Part shown: one piece after another, positions 6,577 through 14,785 of the stretch | Numbering within the stretch: the stretch's first letter is position 1 | How the letters are laid out: each line of letters opens with the position of its first letter | Origin: Candidatus Paceibacterota bacterium | GTDB lineage: Bacteria; Actinomycetota; Actinomycetes; Nanopelagicales; Nanopelagicaceae | NCBI GenBank assembly: GCA_035530615.1 | Contig: DATKUL010000001.1 | Coordinates: 496,001 to 560,000, forward strand | DNA: 64,000 bases | Reading direction: 5' to 3' | Translations under genes and position numbers: made by a program | Notes under the pieces: generated by a model | The model's database searches: none | Seen by the model: the letters and a program-made list of their open reading frames with translations, nothing else | What the model was told of the DNA's origin: nothing

Positions 6577-7629
6577 TTACTCGCTGAATTCTTCGGCAAG
6601 TAGTTCGGCAATTTGTGCGGTGTTGAGGGCCGCACCTTTACGCAGATTGTCGCCGCACACAAATAGATCCAACGCCATTGGATCATCAAGACTCTTGCGA
6701 ACTCGTCCAACCCATGTGGGATCGGTCCCAACTACATCTGCAGGCGTTGGAAACTTATGGTTGATCGGATCATCGACCAATTTCACGCCGGCCGCGTTCT
6801 GCAAAATATCTTGCGCTGCCGTGCGCGAGGGCTCTTTTCCAAAAACAGCATGCACGGTCAGAGAGTGAGTAGTCACTACCGGTACACGTACACACGTTGC
6901 CGAGACTTTGAGGTTGGGCAACCCAAGAATTTTTCGTGACTCATTGCGCACTTTAAGTTCTTCAGAGGAATATCCATCTGCTTTAAGAGATCCCGCCCAT
7001 GGCACAACATTGAGTGCAAGTGGCGCTGGAAAAGGCCCCAGGTCGGAAATCTTTGAACGAATATCACCGGCGATAGTGCCCGCGTCTGTCCCAGCAAGGA
7101 GCTCCATCTGCTCACGTAAGGTGTCGATGCCCGCCTGACCCGCACCCGATGCTGCTTGATAAGACGAGACAACAAGTTCTTTCAATTCATACTCGCGGTG
7201 CAATGCGCCCATGGCGACAATCATCGTGAGAGTCGTGCAATTGGGGTTGGAGATAATCCCACGCGGACGTTTCTGCGCGTCCAGTGGATTCACTTCTGGA
7301 ACAACGAGCGGAACATCATCATCCATTCGGAAGGCTCCTGAGTTATCAACGACTACGGCACCTCGAGATACGGCAATGGGTGCCCACTCAGCCGCAACCT
7401 CATCGGGAACATCGAACATCGCGACATCAATTCCGTCGAAAACCTCTGGTGAGAGCGCAAATACAGTGATCTCTTCTCCACGGCAGACCAATCGCCTGCC
7501 GGCACTTCGTTCGGAGGCGACCAGACGAATTTCACCCCACACATCGGGGCGCGTAGAAAGTATCTCCAACATGACAGTACCCACTGCGCCCGTGGCACCA
7601 ACAACAGCAAGGGATGGTTTACGACTCAT
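6577..7629 (-). CDS. asd: Aspartate-semialdehyde dehydrogenase
   Basis: Converts aspartyl-4-phosphate to aspartate semialdehyde, the branch point to lysine, diaminopimelate, threonine and methionine. The N-terminal NADP-binding motif [13 protein letters not shown] is followed by the active-site cysteine C131 in [10 protein letters not shown]; the residue block YQAASGAGQ lies after it. At 350 residues it is typical. It overlaps the end of lysC by four bases (ATGA), giving the classical actinobacterial lysC-asd operon. Assignment is firm. Confidence 0.97.
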   Translation of the reverse strand: MSRKPSLAVVGATGAVGTVMLEILSTRPDVWGEIRLVASERSAGRRLVCRGEEITVFALSPEVFDGIDVAMFDVPDEVAAEWAPIAVSRGAVVVDNSGAFRMDDDVPLVVPEVNPLDAQKRPRGIISNPNCTTLTMIVAMGALHREYELKELVVSSYQAASGAGQAGIDTLREQMELLAGTDAGTIAGDIRSKISDLGPFPAPLALNVVPWAGSLKADGYSSEELKVRNESRKILGLPNLKVSATCVRVPVVTTHSLTVHAVFGKEPSRTAAQDILQNAAGVKLVDDPINHKFPTPADVVGTDPTWVGRVRKSLDDPMALDLFVCGDNLRKGAALNTAQIAELLAEEFSE

Positions 7630-8147
7630 CGACCGGTTCCCCCGTAGACGGTTGCTTCTCCATCGGAATCATCCAGTTCAAAGGCGGAATGTGCGGCGAT
7701 CACGCCACGTTCAAGATCGGCTGCTCGACAGATAATCGAAATGCGAATCTCGGAAGTAGAAATCATTTCAATGTTTACGCCAGCCTCTGAGAGAGCTGCA
7801 AAGAAATTGGCGGTAACACCAGGATGCGAGCGCATTCCAGCGCCAACAAGTGAGAGTTTGCCAATCTGGTCGTCATATTGAATCGAAAGGAATCCAACCT
7901 CACCTTGAATGCGCTTAAGTGTTGCTGTTGCATTAGCGCCTTCGCTCTTTGGAAGAGTGAATGAAATATCTGTCAGACCCGTCGATGCTGCAGATACGTT
8001 CTGAACGATCATATCGATATTGATGTCAGCATCCGCGATAGCTTGGAATATACGAGCGGCAACACCGGTGCGGTCTGGCACACCCACGATTGTGATTTTG
8101 GCTTCGCTCTTGTCATGTGCGATTCCAGAGATGATGGCTTGCTCCAT
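7626..8147 (-). CDS. lysC: Aspartate kinase beta subunit from an internal start
   Basis: In-frame internal initiation at ATG 8147 (M251 of the full-length protein, sequence [17 protein letters not shown]) would give a 173-residue polypeptide holding just the two ACT domains. The same residue context is where the known beta subunit of corynebacterial aspartokinase begins. A strong AAGGAG site at 8153-8158 is correctly spaced. Sequence support for the site is direct; actual synthesis in this organism is inferred. Confidence 0.75.
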   Translation of the reverse strand: MEQAIISGIAHDKSEAKITIVGVPDRTGVAARIFQAIADADINIDMIVQNVSAASTGLTDISFTLPKSEGANATATLKRIQGEVGFLSIQYDDQIGKLSLVGAGMRSHPGVTANFFAALSEAGVNIEMISTSEIRISIICRAADLERGVIAAHSAFELDDSDGEATVYGGTGR

Positions 8148-8897
8148 AGTGTCTCCTTCGGGATGGTTCTTAACCACCCACGTGCCCTCGTTGGTTGAGA
8201 AAGATGAACGAACATGTATCGGCATTTCATATCGGCGTGCATATTCAACGCATCGGAGATGCAGAACTTTTGCACCGCTGGCTGCGAGTTCGAGCATTTC
8301 TTCGTATGTGACAGTTTTCAACTTCCGAGCGTTCGGTACAACGCGAGGATCCGCGCTATAAACTCCATCGACATCGGTATAAATTTCACAGACATCTGCA
8401 TCTAATGCCGCAGCTAGAGCAACGGCAGTCGTGTCTGATCCACCGCGACCAAGGGTCGTAATGTCTTTTGTGTCCTGGCTGATTCCCTGAAATCCAGCCA
8501 CAATTGCAATCGCACCCTCATTGACTGCTTCTCTGATTCGCCCCGGAGTGACATCGATGATTCGAGCCTTGCCATGTGCCGAATCAGTGATGACGCCTGC
8601 CTGGCTGCCGGTGAAAGAGCGCGCCTCGTGACCAAGATTGGAGATTGCCATGGCAAGAAGTGCCATCGAAATCCGCTCACCGGCAGTGAGCAACATGTCG
8701 AGCTCGCGGCCCTGTGGGATCGGAGTGATCTGGTTGGCCAGGTCGATCAGTTCATCAGTTGTGTCACCCATGGCACTTACGACAACCACAACCTGGTTGC
8801 CGGCGCGCTTGGTAGCCACAATCCTGGCCGCAACCCGCTTCATTCCCTCGGCGTCGGCAACAGAGGAACCACCGTATTTTTGAACAATCAGACCCAT
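7626..8897 (-). CDS. lysC: Aspartate kinase, alpha (full-length) subunit
   Basis: Phosphorylates aspartate in the first step of the lysine/threonine/methionine pathway. The 423-residue protein has the N-terminal KYGGSSVAD kinase motif, [15 protein letters not shown] in the active site, and two ACT domains in the last 160 residues (about 262-420) for feedback control, including [10 protein letters not shown]. It is co-transcribed with asd, overlapping by four bases. An internal start with its own ribosome-binding site probably produces a separate beta regulatory subunit from the same frame, as in corynebacteria. No lysine riboswitch is seen in the 82-bp gap upstream. Confidence 0.97.
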   Translation of the reverse strand: MGLIVQKYGGSSVADAEGMKRVAARIVATKRAGNQVVVVVSAMGDTTDELIDLANQITPIPQGRELDMLLTAGERISMALLAMAISNLGHEARSFTGSQAGVITDSAHGKARIIDVTPGRIREAVNEGAIAIVAGFQGISQDTKDITTLGRGGSDTTAVALAAALDADVCEIYTDVDGVYSADPRVVPNARKLKTVTYEEMLELAASGAKVLHLRCVEYARRYEMPIHVRSSFSTNEGTWVVKNHPEGDTMEQAIISGIAHDKSEAKITIVGVPDRTGVAARIFQAIADADINIDMIVQNVSAASTGLTDISFTLPKSEGANATATLKRIQGEVGFLSIQYDDQIGKLSLVGAGMRSHPGVTANFFAALSEAGVNIEMISTSEIRISIICRAADLERGVIAAHSAFELDDSDGEATVYGGTGR

Positions 8898-8979
8898 GGC
8901 GCAATTATGAACTACCCGGGGAATCTTTGGTACCTTATCTCACATTTTAAGATGAATAACCGTTCAAATAGTGAGATTA

Positions 8980-9588
8980 TTAGTTCTCAACGGTCCGTCG
9001 TCCCTCAAATGCTCGTCCCAGGGTTACTTCATCTGCGTATTCAAGGTCACCGCCTACCGGAAGGCCGCTGGCAAGACGTGAGACTTTGATACCCATGGGC
9101 TTAAGGAGGCGGGCCAAGTACGTGGCGGTTGCCTCGCCCTCCAAGTTGGGGTCGGTGGCCAGAATAATCTCAGTGACCGAGTCATCGGCCAGTCGAGCCA
9201 GGAGTTCACGGATCCTCAGTTGATCCGGGCCGATGCCGTCGATTGGGCTGATAGCCCCGCCCAACACGTGGTACTTGCCGCGGAACTCTCGAGTGCGCTC
9301 GATTGCAATCACATCTTTGCTCTCCTCCACCACGCAGATGGAGGAATTTTCTCGGCGCGGATCACGGCAGATTCGGCATTGGCTCTCTTCGGAGACATTG
9401 CCGCAAATAGTGCAGAACTTCACGCGCTCCTTTACCGTCCGGATCGCATCCACTAAAGCCGCGGCAGTTTCGCTTTCGGATTGAAGGATATGAAAAGCGA
9501 TGCGCTGGGCACTCTTTGGGCCTATGCCAGGCAAGCGACCCAGAGCATCAATGAGATCTTGTATGGCACCTTCATACATGCCACTCAT
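8980..9588 (-). CDS. recR: Recombination protein RecR
   Basis: A 202-residue DNA-binding clamp of the RecFOR gap-repair pathway. It has the N-terminal helix-hairpin-helix ([18 protein letters not shown]), a four-cysteine zinc finger (C..C at [19 protein letters not shown]), and a Toprim domain ([14 protein letters not shown] to [13 protein letters not shown]). Its ATG overlaps the dnaX stop by one base (TGATG). A YbaB/EbfC gene usually sits between dnaX and recR in bacteria and is absent from this position. Confidence 0.97.
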   Translation of the reverse strand: MSGMYEGAIQDLIDALGRLPGIGPKSAQRIAFHILQSESETAAALVDAIRTVKERVKFCTICGNVSEESQCRICRDPRRENSSICVVEESKDVIAIERTREFRGKYHVLGGAISPIDGIGPDQLRIRELLARLADDSVTEIILATDPNLEGEATATYLARLLKPMGIKVSRLASGLPVGGDLEYADEVTLGRAFEGRRTVEN

Positions 9589-11336
9589 CAGCGGGGTTTC
9601 TCGCTAATGAACTGCGCGCCTAATTCTTTGGCTAGGAGCGCCTGTCCCGTAAGCAAATTGGCATCCGTGGGTGATTCATCCACCCGCACCGCTCGCGCCT
9701 GTGGTGTATTTGGATCAATTGATGGATCGACAACGACTTCGATCTTTCGATCTAGTCCAACCACATCAATAAAGGATTGGCGCAGAATCTCATCGCTTGC
9801 AGATCGGATAAAGGAATCACGTGCCCCGGCATTCACAATGGCAATTGTGATTGCGCTGTCATCAACCGCAAGAACCTGCGCACTGGTACTGAGCAGAGAC
9901 CATGTCAGGCGACGGCGCTTCTTGACGTCTTCAATCACATCAGGCCAGAGTCTGCGCAGTCCCGCAATGTCTACATTGCTAACGGGAGGGGCAACAATCT
10001 TCTCCGGTTTCGTCTGCTCCGACTGATTTGGCGACACAGGAAGAACTTTTTTAGTGTCGCCTCCATCAGCCGGCTCCGACGAAACCTTTATGGATTCACT
10101 CTTTGGCGCTTTTGTCTCTAGCGCTTCCGTTTTCAACGCCTCAACTCTTGGGGTCGATGAGCTCATAGGGGCTAAGTTTTCGGCGCGCTCAAGTCGCTCC
10201 ACGCGCACCAATAAACCGCGATCGGAATCATCGCTGATCGGCAATAACATTCGTCCGCAGATCAATTCCAGCATCAGTCTTGGTGCAGTTGCGCCACGCA
10301 TCTGAGTTAAACCTTCAGCCGCAATATCGGCAGCGCGCGACAAACTTGCCGAACCGATTCTTTGTGCTTGTGCAGCCATTCGCTCGATTTGGTCATCTGA
10401 TACTTCGCGCAGAATCGCACTCGCACCACCAGATGGAAGCGCATCGACAATCATGAGATCGCGCAATCGCTCCAATAAATCCGCTGCAAACCGACGTGGG
10501 TCATGGCCAGATTCGATAACCCGGTCAACCGTTTTGAAGAGCGTTGCGCCGTCGTGGGCTGCAAGAGCATCAATAGCATCATCCAGAAGCGCGCTATCGG
10601 TAAAGCCCAGGAGTTGGATGGCGATGTCGTAACTCACTCCTTCTTTACCTGCGCCCGCGAGTAGTTGTCCAAGAATGGATTGCGCATCTCGTACCGAGCC
10701 ACCACTGGCACGGACAACCAAGGGAATAACACCCTTAGCAACTTTGACGCCTTCTGCATTGCAAATCTTCTCCAAGTTAGCGGCCAAGATTCCAGGTGGC
10801 ACTAATCGAAAGGGGTAATGATGCGTTCGCGAGCGGATAGTCGAAATCAATTTCTCTGGCTCTGTTGTTGCAAAAATAAAAATTACATGAGGAGGCGGTT
10901 CTTCGACGACTTTCAAAAGAGCGTTCGCTGCGCCAGGTCCAAGTTGGTGAGCCTCATCAATAATATAAATCTTGTACTTACTCTGCACTGGCGCAAAGAA
11001 AGCTTTGTCGCGTAAATCGCGAGCATCATCCACCAGTCCATGAGTGGCAGCATCCAGTTCGATGACATCAAGTGAACCAGGACCGTTTGCGACTAGGTCT
11101 CGGCACGATTGACATTCACCACAGGGAGTAGGCGTAGGACCGAGTTCGCAATTCAAGCTACGCGCCATGATCCGAGCACTTGAGGTTTTCCCGCATCCCC
11201 GCGGACCCGAAAATAAGTAGGCATGGTGAGTGCGACCCGATGCCAGGGCGTTTGAAAGCGGGATGGTCACGTGCTCTTGGCCGATAACATCGGAAAAGAC
11301 CGAAGGACGATATTTGCGATAGAGCGCCAGTGCCAC
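9588..11336 (-). CDS. dnaX: DNA polymerase III subunits gamma/tau
   Basis: Clamp-loader ATPase of the replisome, 582 residues. Walker A is [10 protein letters not shown] (about residues 43-52), the zinc-binding cysteine cluster lies at [16 protein letters not shown], Walker B is IIDEAHQL, and sensor-1 is [12 protein letters not shown]. The middle contains domain III and a charged, low-complexity linker (about residues 395-445) rich in Glu, Lys and Ser. The C-terminal portion (about 455-540) is a small folded tau-like domain. It is followed immediately by recR and preceded by the SRP RNA gene. Confidence 0.95.
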   Translation of the reverse strand: MALALYRKYRPSVFSDVIGQEHVTIPLSNALASGRTHHAYLFSGPRGCGKTSSARIMARSLNCELGPTPTPCGECQSCRDLVANGPGSLDVIELDAATHGLVDDARDLRDKAFFAPVQSKYKIYIIDEAHQLGPGAANALLKVVEEPPPHVIFIFATTEPEKLISTIRSRTHHYPFRLVPPGILAANLEKICNAEGVKVAKGVIPLVVRASGGSVRDAQSILGQLLAGAGKEGVSYDIAIQLLGFTDSALLDDAIDALAAHDGATLFKTVDRVIESGHDPRRFAADLLERLRDLMIVDALPSGGASAILREVSDDQIERMAAQAQRIGSASLSRAADIAAEGLTQMRGATAPRLMLELICGRMLLPISDDSDRGLLVRVERLERAENLAPMSSSTPRVEALKTEALETKAPKSESIKVSSEPADGGDTKKVLPVSPNQSEQTKPEKIVAPPVSNVDIAGLRRLWPDVIEDVKKRRRLTWSLLSTSAQVLAVDDSAITIAIVNAGARDSFIRSASDEILRQSFIDVVGLDRKIEVVVDPSIDPNTPQARAVRVDESPTDANLLTGQALLAKELGAQFISEKPR

Positions 11337-11372
11337 CTATTTACTCCTCCCGCATAAAGAATTCGATTAAAA

Positions 11373-11460
11373 GGACCCCTCGTGCACCCATTAGAGCGCA
11401 CTTACCCTTGCTGCCTTCCAGCCCTGGGGGAGTTCAGCACGATAATGCCGCACGAGGGAT
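11373..11460 (-). ncRNA. ffs: Signal recognition particle RNA, small bacterial type
   Basis: On the minus strand the transcript can fold as one long hairpin: 5' CCCTCGTGC pairs with GCACGAGGG at the 3' end. The conserved SRP apex is present as CCAGGGCTGGAAGGCAGCAA, including the GGAAGGCAGCA symmetric loop bound by Ffh. The gene lies next to dnaX. A TATGAT element at 11470-11475 is placed about ten bases upstream of the 5' end. End positions are approximate. Confidence 0.9.
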
Positions 11461-11469
11461 CTGGCGCTA

Positions 11470-11475
11470 ATCATA
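11470..11475 (-). promoter_or_regulatory. Putative -10 element of the SRP RNA
   Basis: TATGAT, minus strand, about ten bases upstream of the mature 5' end. It sits in the short 43-bp divergent region shared with tRNA-Ser(GGA). The same hexamer precedes tRNA-Pro. Confidence 0.5.
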
Positions 11476-11503
11476 CTTAGACCACCGATAGAGTTCTCAC
11501 CCT

Positions 11504-11588
11504 GGAGGATTCGCATAGCGGCCGAGTGCGCACGCTTGGAAAGCGTGTGTAGGGCAACCTACCGAGGGTTCAAATCCCTCATCCTCCG
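11504..11588 (+). tRNA. tRNA-Ser (anticodon GGA)
   Basis: An 85-nt class II tRNA. Acceptor GGAGGAT pairs with ATCCTCC, discriminator G. The anticodon stem CACGC/GCGTG holds loop TTGGAAA, anticodon GGA (codons TCC/TCT). A long variable arm (TGTAGGGCAACCTACC) and T-loop GGTTCAAATCC follow. Its 3' end marks the left edge of the secreted-protein cassette island. Confidence 0.95.
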
Positions 11589-11650
11589 CTCCGAGAGCTT
11601 TGCTCTCATCGCTTCGGCTGAATCACACATATCTATCGGTCGCTTATTTA
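11584..11650. repeat. Island boundary repeat, copy A
   Basis: The last tRNA-Ser bases and about 60 bp downstream. It contains the hairpin GAGAGC-TTT-GCTCTC (11593-11607), without a T-run, followed by GCTTCGGCTGAATCA. A diverged copy recurs at 13070-13136 in front of the second secreted-protein gene, with GCTTCGGCTGAATCA preserved exactly. Confidence 0.65.
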
Positions 11651-11716
11651 CGAGGAACCCCTGCCTGATACAGGCAGTCTTCTGGTTGGGACATCCTCCG
11701 CCAATTTTTCTCTCCG

Positions 11717-11725
11717 TGTGGATAA
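11717..11725 (+). promoter_or_regulatory. Conserved TGTGGATAA element before secreted protein 1
   Basis: A 9-mer located 47 bp upstream of the start codon. The same 9-mer, extended to TGTGGATAACTT, is found exactly 47 bp upstream of the paralogue's start. It is identical to the reverse complement of a perfect DnaA box, but GATAAC could equally be part of a -10 element. Function is open. Confidence 0.5.
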
Positions 11726-11763
11726 CTTTCTCGGGGCCTCCTTGGATTTTGTCATCCTCGGAC

Positions 11764-12258
11764 ATGACTACATACTCAAAACTATTCAGAAAACCAATGG
11801 CATTATCCGCTGCATTCTTGGCCATCCTTCCTTTACTTTTCTCAACTCCCTCCAACGCAGCAACGACCCGCCCTAAAGCGCCAAAAGCGTCCTGTCGTAT
11901 TGAAATTGGCAATGCTCACCTTTCAACTCATCTAAATGAATCAATGGGGCTCAAGGCGGTAAAAGTTAATGCTCAATCCATCTGCAACGTCCCTCAACGC
12001 AATGTTAAATTAACGGTGCAAATATATAAAGTGGGCCTTTTTAGAGATTATTTGATTACTGAAAAATTTACGAATCCCTTCCTTGCAACTTCCTCTGGCA
12101 TGCGGGTGAAGAATTTACAGACATTTAGGAGGTGTGCTTCAACTAAGAAGTCATCATTCTACGGGATTGCGTTTGCGGAAGCTCTAATAGCCGGGCAAAA
12201 ATCTACAGCACATCCGGCTAGGTCACGAAAAATTGTCCCCCTTGATTGTGGCACTTGA
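11764..12258 (+). CDS. Secreted four-cysteine protein 1 (cassette A)
   Basis: A 164-residue protein of a family I do not recognise. It has a clear Sec signal peptide (basic start, hydrophobic core about residues 11-27, probable cleavage after SNA near 32). The mature part has four cysteines at 44, 74, 124 and 162, suggesting two disulfides outside the cytoplasm. The protein ends in DCGT. The paralogue at 13277 has the same length and the same four cysteine positions. The start at ATG 11764 is chosen because the signal peptide begins there; the frame upstream runs into tRNA-Ser. It is followed after 14 bp by a small cytosolic protein gene, the recurring cassette order in this island. Confidence 0.75.
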   Translation: MTTYSKLFRKPMALSAAFLAILPLLFSTPSNAATTRPKAPKASCRIEIGNAHLSTHLNESMGLKAVKVNAQSICNVPQRNVKLTVQIYKVGLFRDYLITEKFTNPFLATSSGMRVKNLQTFRRCASTKKSSFYGIAFAEALIAGQKSTAHPARSRKIVPLDCGT

Positions 12259-12272
12259 GATAATCTCTGACC

Positions 12273-12611
12273 ATGGACAACGATGTCGAGAACTCTCTCA
12301 CTCCTGAGGAATTGGAGGAAGAGCGTGCCTATTTCCAACTCATTTACGACCTGGAGTTGAAGAATCATTCTCGGTATGAAATGCAAGCCGAACTCCTGAT
12401 GAAGAATGGAGAATTTTCAATTACGATCAACAATTCACTCCTTCTTTATACATTGGAAGACGATGGATGTACCTTTCGCGTCTCAACGGATGGTGGGTTT
12501 GATTACTGTAAGTTGGGGTGGTCGAGTCTCGGATGGCGCAAACACGAGAAATTGAAAAGACTTATGGCGGAATTCGCAGACAGCGAAGCCCGTACAATTT
12601 TGAATCGCTAA
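12273..12611 (+). CDS. Small cytosolic protein of the RYxxQA family, member 1
   Basis: A 112-residue acidic, soluble protein with no signal peptide or membrane segment. The central block RYEMQAELLMKNGEFS, then YTLEDDGCTFRVSTDGGF and LGWRKHEKLKRLM, is shared with the genes at 12617 and 14444, defining a local family with consensus RYxxQAxxLLxxGE...Y...DGxT...S.D.G...WRK. It follows the secreted protein gene by 14 bp and is probably co-transcribed. Function is unknown. A role as a cytosolic partner of the exported protein, for example an immunity protein, is a guess from gene order only. Confidence 0.7.
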   Translation: MDNDVENSLTPEELEEERAYFQLIYDLELKNHSRYEMQAELLMKNGEFSITINNSLLLYTLEDDGCTFRVSTDGGFDYCKLGWSSLGWRKHEKLKRLMAEFADSEARTILNR

Positions 12612-12616
12612 TTGCT

Positions 12617-12979
12617 ATGAAAATGTTCTCATACTCTAAAAAAGTGAAATTTAATAACAATCATGGATTTTCCAATTACCAAGTGCTTTCAATAAGTGAC
12701 GCGCATTCTATCTCGATAGAAACCCGATTGGAGAATAACCGTCCTCGCTACATAAAACAGACGCAATCACTTCTTAAAAATGGCGAGCTTGAAATGGAGG
12801 TCAGGGGCGTCACCATTAGATATTTCGTTAGTGGAAATGGAATTACAGTTTCGATTGGTCAGGATGATGGATTAAATTTCCATGAGTTACCTAGGAAAGC
12901 TCTTCCAAGATGGCGGAAGAAGGCAAGTGAAGTAATCCTCCTGATGATGGCCCAAACTGAAGTGGACCTCTGGCCTTAA
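12617..12979 (+). CDS. Small cytosolic protein of the RYxxQA family, member 2
   Basis: A 120-residue soluble protein starting five bases after the preceding stop, so two family members stand in tandem. The shared core reads RYIKQTQSLLKNGELEMEV, then FVSGNGITVSIGQDDGLNF and LPRWRKKASEVI. The N-terminal 30 residues differ from member 1 and are asparagine- and lysine-rich. ATG 12617 has no clear Shine-Dalgarno sequence; coupling to the upstream stop is likely. ATG 12623 is an alternative start. Function is unknown. Confidence 0.6.
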   Translation: MKMFSYSKKVKFNNNHGFSNYQVLSISDAHSISIETRLENNRPRYIKQTQSLLKNGELEMEVRGVTIRYFVSGNGITVSIGQDDGLNFHELPRKALPRWRKKASEVILLMMAQTEVDLWP

Positions 12980-13011
12980 TCTCGCTTCTGAACCCCAACC
13001 CCTCTGTCCGT

Positions 13012-13059
13012 ATAGAAAAATTTGCATATAGCGAAGAACGAGCAATGCTCGAGTTTTAG
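13012..13059 (+). pseudogene. 3'-terminal relic of an RYxxQA-family gene
   Basis: The sequence encodes EKFAYSEERAMLEF and a stop, matching the C-terminus EKFAHSEARAMLEF of the gene at 14444. Over 13015-13062 versus 14741-14788 the DNA differs at only about three positions, so the copy is recent. No upstream part of the gene survives, which points to deletion by recombination between cassettes. Confidence 0.75.
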
Positions 13060-13069
13060 GTTGACAATC

Positions 13070-13136
13070 TCCGCTTTAAGAGCTGTGCTCTAATAGCTTC
13101 GGCTGAATCATGAATTAATCTATTCATTGACTTACC
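13070..13136. repeat. Island boundary repeat, copy B
   Basis: A diverged copy of the tRNA-Ser-proximal repeat at 11584-11650: CCGCT at the left, a hairpin AGAGC-TGT-GCTCT (13079-13091), then GCTTCGGCTGAATCA. It separates cassette A from cassette B, within the roughly 300-bp gap 12980-13276, which has no intact gene. Confidence 0.65.
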
Positions 13137-13229
13137 TTGCACATGGCGAGGCGGGAGTCATTTTGGGGTGTTGAAAATCGTTCGGCGAAGAAGTTGCTTT
13201 GTAAGTGCCTCAAATCAATGTATTAGGGC

Positions 13230-13238
13230 TGTGGATAA
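13230..13238 (+). promoter_or_regulatory. Conserved TGTGGATAA element before secreted protein 2
   Basis: Second copy of the 9-mer, again exactly 47 bp upstream of a start codon. Outside the 9-mer the two upstream regions also share TTTTGT and CTC close to the ATG, so the element is part of a duplicated promoter/leader. Confidence 0.5.
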
Positions 13239-13276
13239 CTTCTGACACCAGTCACTGATTTTTGTAATTCTCAGTC

Positions 13277-13771
13277 ATGACAACTCTTTCTAAACTAACA
13301 AAGCTAACTTCGTTAATTATTGCTTATGGTCTAACTCTTAACGCGTTCTTGAGCACATCTGGCGCAAATGCAGCTGTAAAGTTGACGCATTCGGCTAAGT
13401 CAGTATGTGGAATAGAGATTGATAACGTACATATTTCTCGACATATGGTTCGTTTTCAGAACATACGAGGTGTGTTAGTAAGTGCCCGCTCTAAATGCAA
13501 TGTTCCACACAGCCAGGTTTTGTTAACCGTACAGCTCTACAAAGTTGGGAAATTTGGAAACCACTTACTTAGGACTAAAACTACAGACCCAAAAAACCCA
13601 AAATCTTCAGGGTATCTAGTCAGGAATGACGCTGCTTTTATAGCTTGTCGTAACTACATAAGAACCACGTATTTCGGAATTGCCACCTCAAAGGCTCTCA
13701 TCAATGAGCGATGGAAATACGCTGGGCGAGCGAGATCTGACAAATCTATTGAAATTAACTGCGGGACCTGA
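13277..13771 (+). CDS. Secreted four-cysteine protein 2 (cassette B)
   Basis: A 164-residue paralogue of the protein at 11764. A Sec signal peptide (about residues 1-32, cleavage after ANA) leads to a mature domain with cysteines at 44, 74, 124 and 162, the same positions as in the paralogue. Conserved blocks include CGIEIDN, CNVP, LTVQLYKVG, YFGIA and the C-terminal NCGT. The two proteins are clearly homologous but diverged over most of their length, unlike the nearly identical relic pieces nearby. That points to an older duplication or to selection for difference. It is followed after 44 bp by another small cytosolic gene. Function is unknown. Confidence 0.75.
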   Translation: MTTLSKLTKLTSLIIAYGLTLNAFLSTSGANAAVKLTHSAKSVCGIEIDNVHISRHMVRFQNIRGVLVSARSKCNVPHSQVLLTVQLYKVGKFGNHLLRTKTTDPKNPKSSGYLVRNDAAFIACRNYIRTTYFGIATSKALINERWKYAGRARSDKSIEINCGT

Positions 13772-13815
13772 AATATCCTCTACCCATGCCGGCTCTAAAG
13801 TGCGAGAATTAGTTC

Positions 13816-14154
13816 GTGCCCGCAAATCCTCACCCGGATGAAGATGCCTCAACTATTGTAAGAGGTTTTGAGATCTTTGCGGACAACGAATCTAAATTTC
13901 GATCGATCGCGCAAGAATTGATTGAAAAGGATTTTGTCACGTTTGTATTTTTGGGAAAAAGAATCATTCTCACCACATACGGGCTTAGCTACAACATGGG
14001 CTTCAATTTAGAAACTGAAGATTTGGATGGCACTCAACGCTTTAAGAGCGGCTGGTGTTACTACCCTGATAATTATGAAGATCGGATCACCGAAATAACA
14101 ACAGCAGTTTCAATTCTTGCTGCAGAAATTGAGTCAGCTGCCCCGATTAAATAG
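13816..14154 (+). CDS. Small cytosolic protein, divergent RYxxQA-like member 3
   Basis: A 112-residue acidic, soluble protein beginning at GTG 13816. It keeps the layout of the neighbouring small proteins: a helix with KFRSIAQELIEKDFVTFVF, a strand-rich middle and a C-terminal helix, but lacks the RYxxQA and WRK residues. It is therefore a divergent member or an analogue. It occupies the same cassette position, right after a secreted four-cysteine gene. If the pairs are effector and immunity, divergence of this partner alongside its secreted protein would be expected; that is inference. Function is unknown. Confidence 0.6.
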   Translation: MPANPHPDEDASTIVRGFEIFADNESKFRSIAQELIEKDFVTFVFLGKRIILTTYGLSYNMGFNLETEDLDGTQRFKSGWCYYPDNYEDRITEITTAVSILAAEIESAAPIK

Positions 14155-14173
14155 GGTTGGTCCCCAACGCCAA

Positions 14174-14429
14174 TCCAACGCTGCGACCGCGCATCCCAAA
14201 GCGCCTAAAGCGTCCTGTCGCATCGAAGTTGATAATGCACATATTTCTACCTCATTGCTCGGCGTCGCAAACTTAAATACATAGAGGTGAACGCCAAGAC
14301 CATTTGCAAAGTCTCTTAACAGAGATTTACTTTGGTATTGCTTATGCAAAAGCGATTATCGCGGGCAAGTGGCAGTACGCAGGTCGTACTCGATCGAAAT
14401 CTATTATCCACCTTCATTGCGGCACCTGA
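14174..14429 (+). pseudogene. Decayed secreted four-cysteine gene (cassette C)
   Basis: Fragments of the secreted-protein family remain in order. One frame gives SNAATAHPKAPKASCRIEVD and continues to NAHIST, ending in a stop at 14282. A shifted frame gives EVNAKTICKVS. A third gives YFGIAYAKAIIAGKWQYAGR and then SKSIIHLHCGT with a stop at 14427. The signal-peptide region and about 50 codons around the third cysteine are missing. The first fragment is closest to protein 1. The following small gene remains intact. Confidence 0.85.
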
Positions 14430-14443
14430 GTTAAACTTGAGAT

Positions 14444-14785
14444 GTGGAGATTTACGATGGCTCAGGCGAGCCTTTCATAGAGACCGAGGAAGAGCAGGCT
14501 TTCCTGGATCTTATGACGCAATTTTATTTCTCCAATCGAAGACGCTACAAAAAACAAGCCAAGAAATTGCTCCGAGAAGGTCTGTTACTCGTGGTAGTCG
14601 GTAATTCTATAATCAAATACACCATTGACGATGAAGGGGTTACCTACAGATTCTCTGACGATCAGGGAGTTACATTCTCAAATACGCTGGGGCTGACGCC
14701 GCTTCATTGGAAAAAAAGAAGACGAGTAGAGCGCCTAAGAGAAAAATTTGCACATAGCGAAGCGCGAGCAATGCTCGAGTTTTAG
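14444..14785 (+). CDS. Small cytosolic protein of the RYxxQA family, member 4
   Basis: A 113-residue soluble protein starting at GTG 14444. The family core is plain: RRRYKKQAKKLLREGLLLVV, then KYTIDDEGVTYRFSDDQGVTF and LHWKKRRRVERLR. It is more basic than member 1. It lies 14 bp after the end of a decayed secreted-protein gene, the same spacing as between genes of cassette A, so the cytosolic partner has outlived its secreted neighbour. Retention of an orphan partner is typical of immunity or antitoxin genes but does not prove that role. It ends at the right edge of the island, against a short tRNA-Ser-like sequence. Confidence 0.65.
   Translation: MEIYDGSGEPFIETEEEQAFLDLMTQFYFSNRRRYKKQAKKLLREGLLLVVVGNSIIKYTIDDEGVTYRFSDDQGVTFSNTLGLTPLHWKKRRRVERLREKFAHSEARAMLEF

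Noticed and set aside
9588-11336. Programmed frameshift in dnaX
   Set aside because: I saw no slippery A/T run with a downstream hairpin at the gamma/tau boundary; the full tau-like frame is open.
11536-11763. Longer N-terminus of secreted protein 1 starting inside tRNA-Ser
   Set aside because: The signal peptide begins at 11764 and the upstream frame overlaps the tRNA; the paralogue has the same start.
11717-13238. Chromosomal replication origin from DnaA-box-like 9-mers
   Set aside because: Only two boxes 1.5 kb apart, each at a fixed distance from a gene start, and no dnaA or AT-rich unwinding region.
11764-14785. Prophage or integrative element with its own integrase
   Set aside because: No integrase, phage structural or replication gene is seen; only cassette genes and worn repeats are present.
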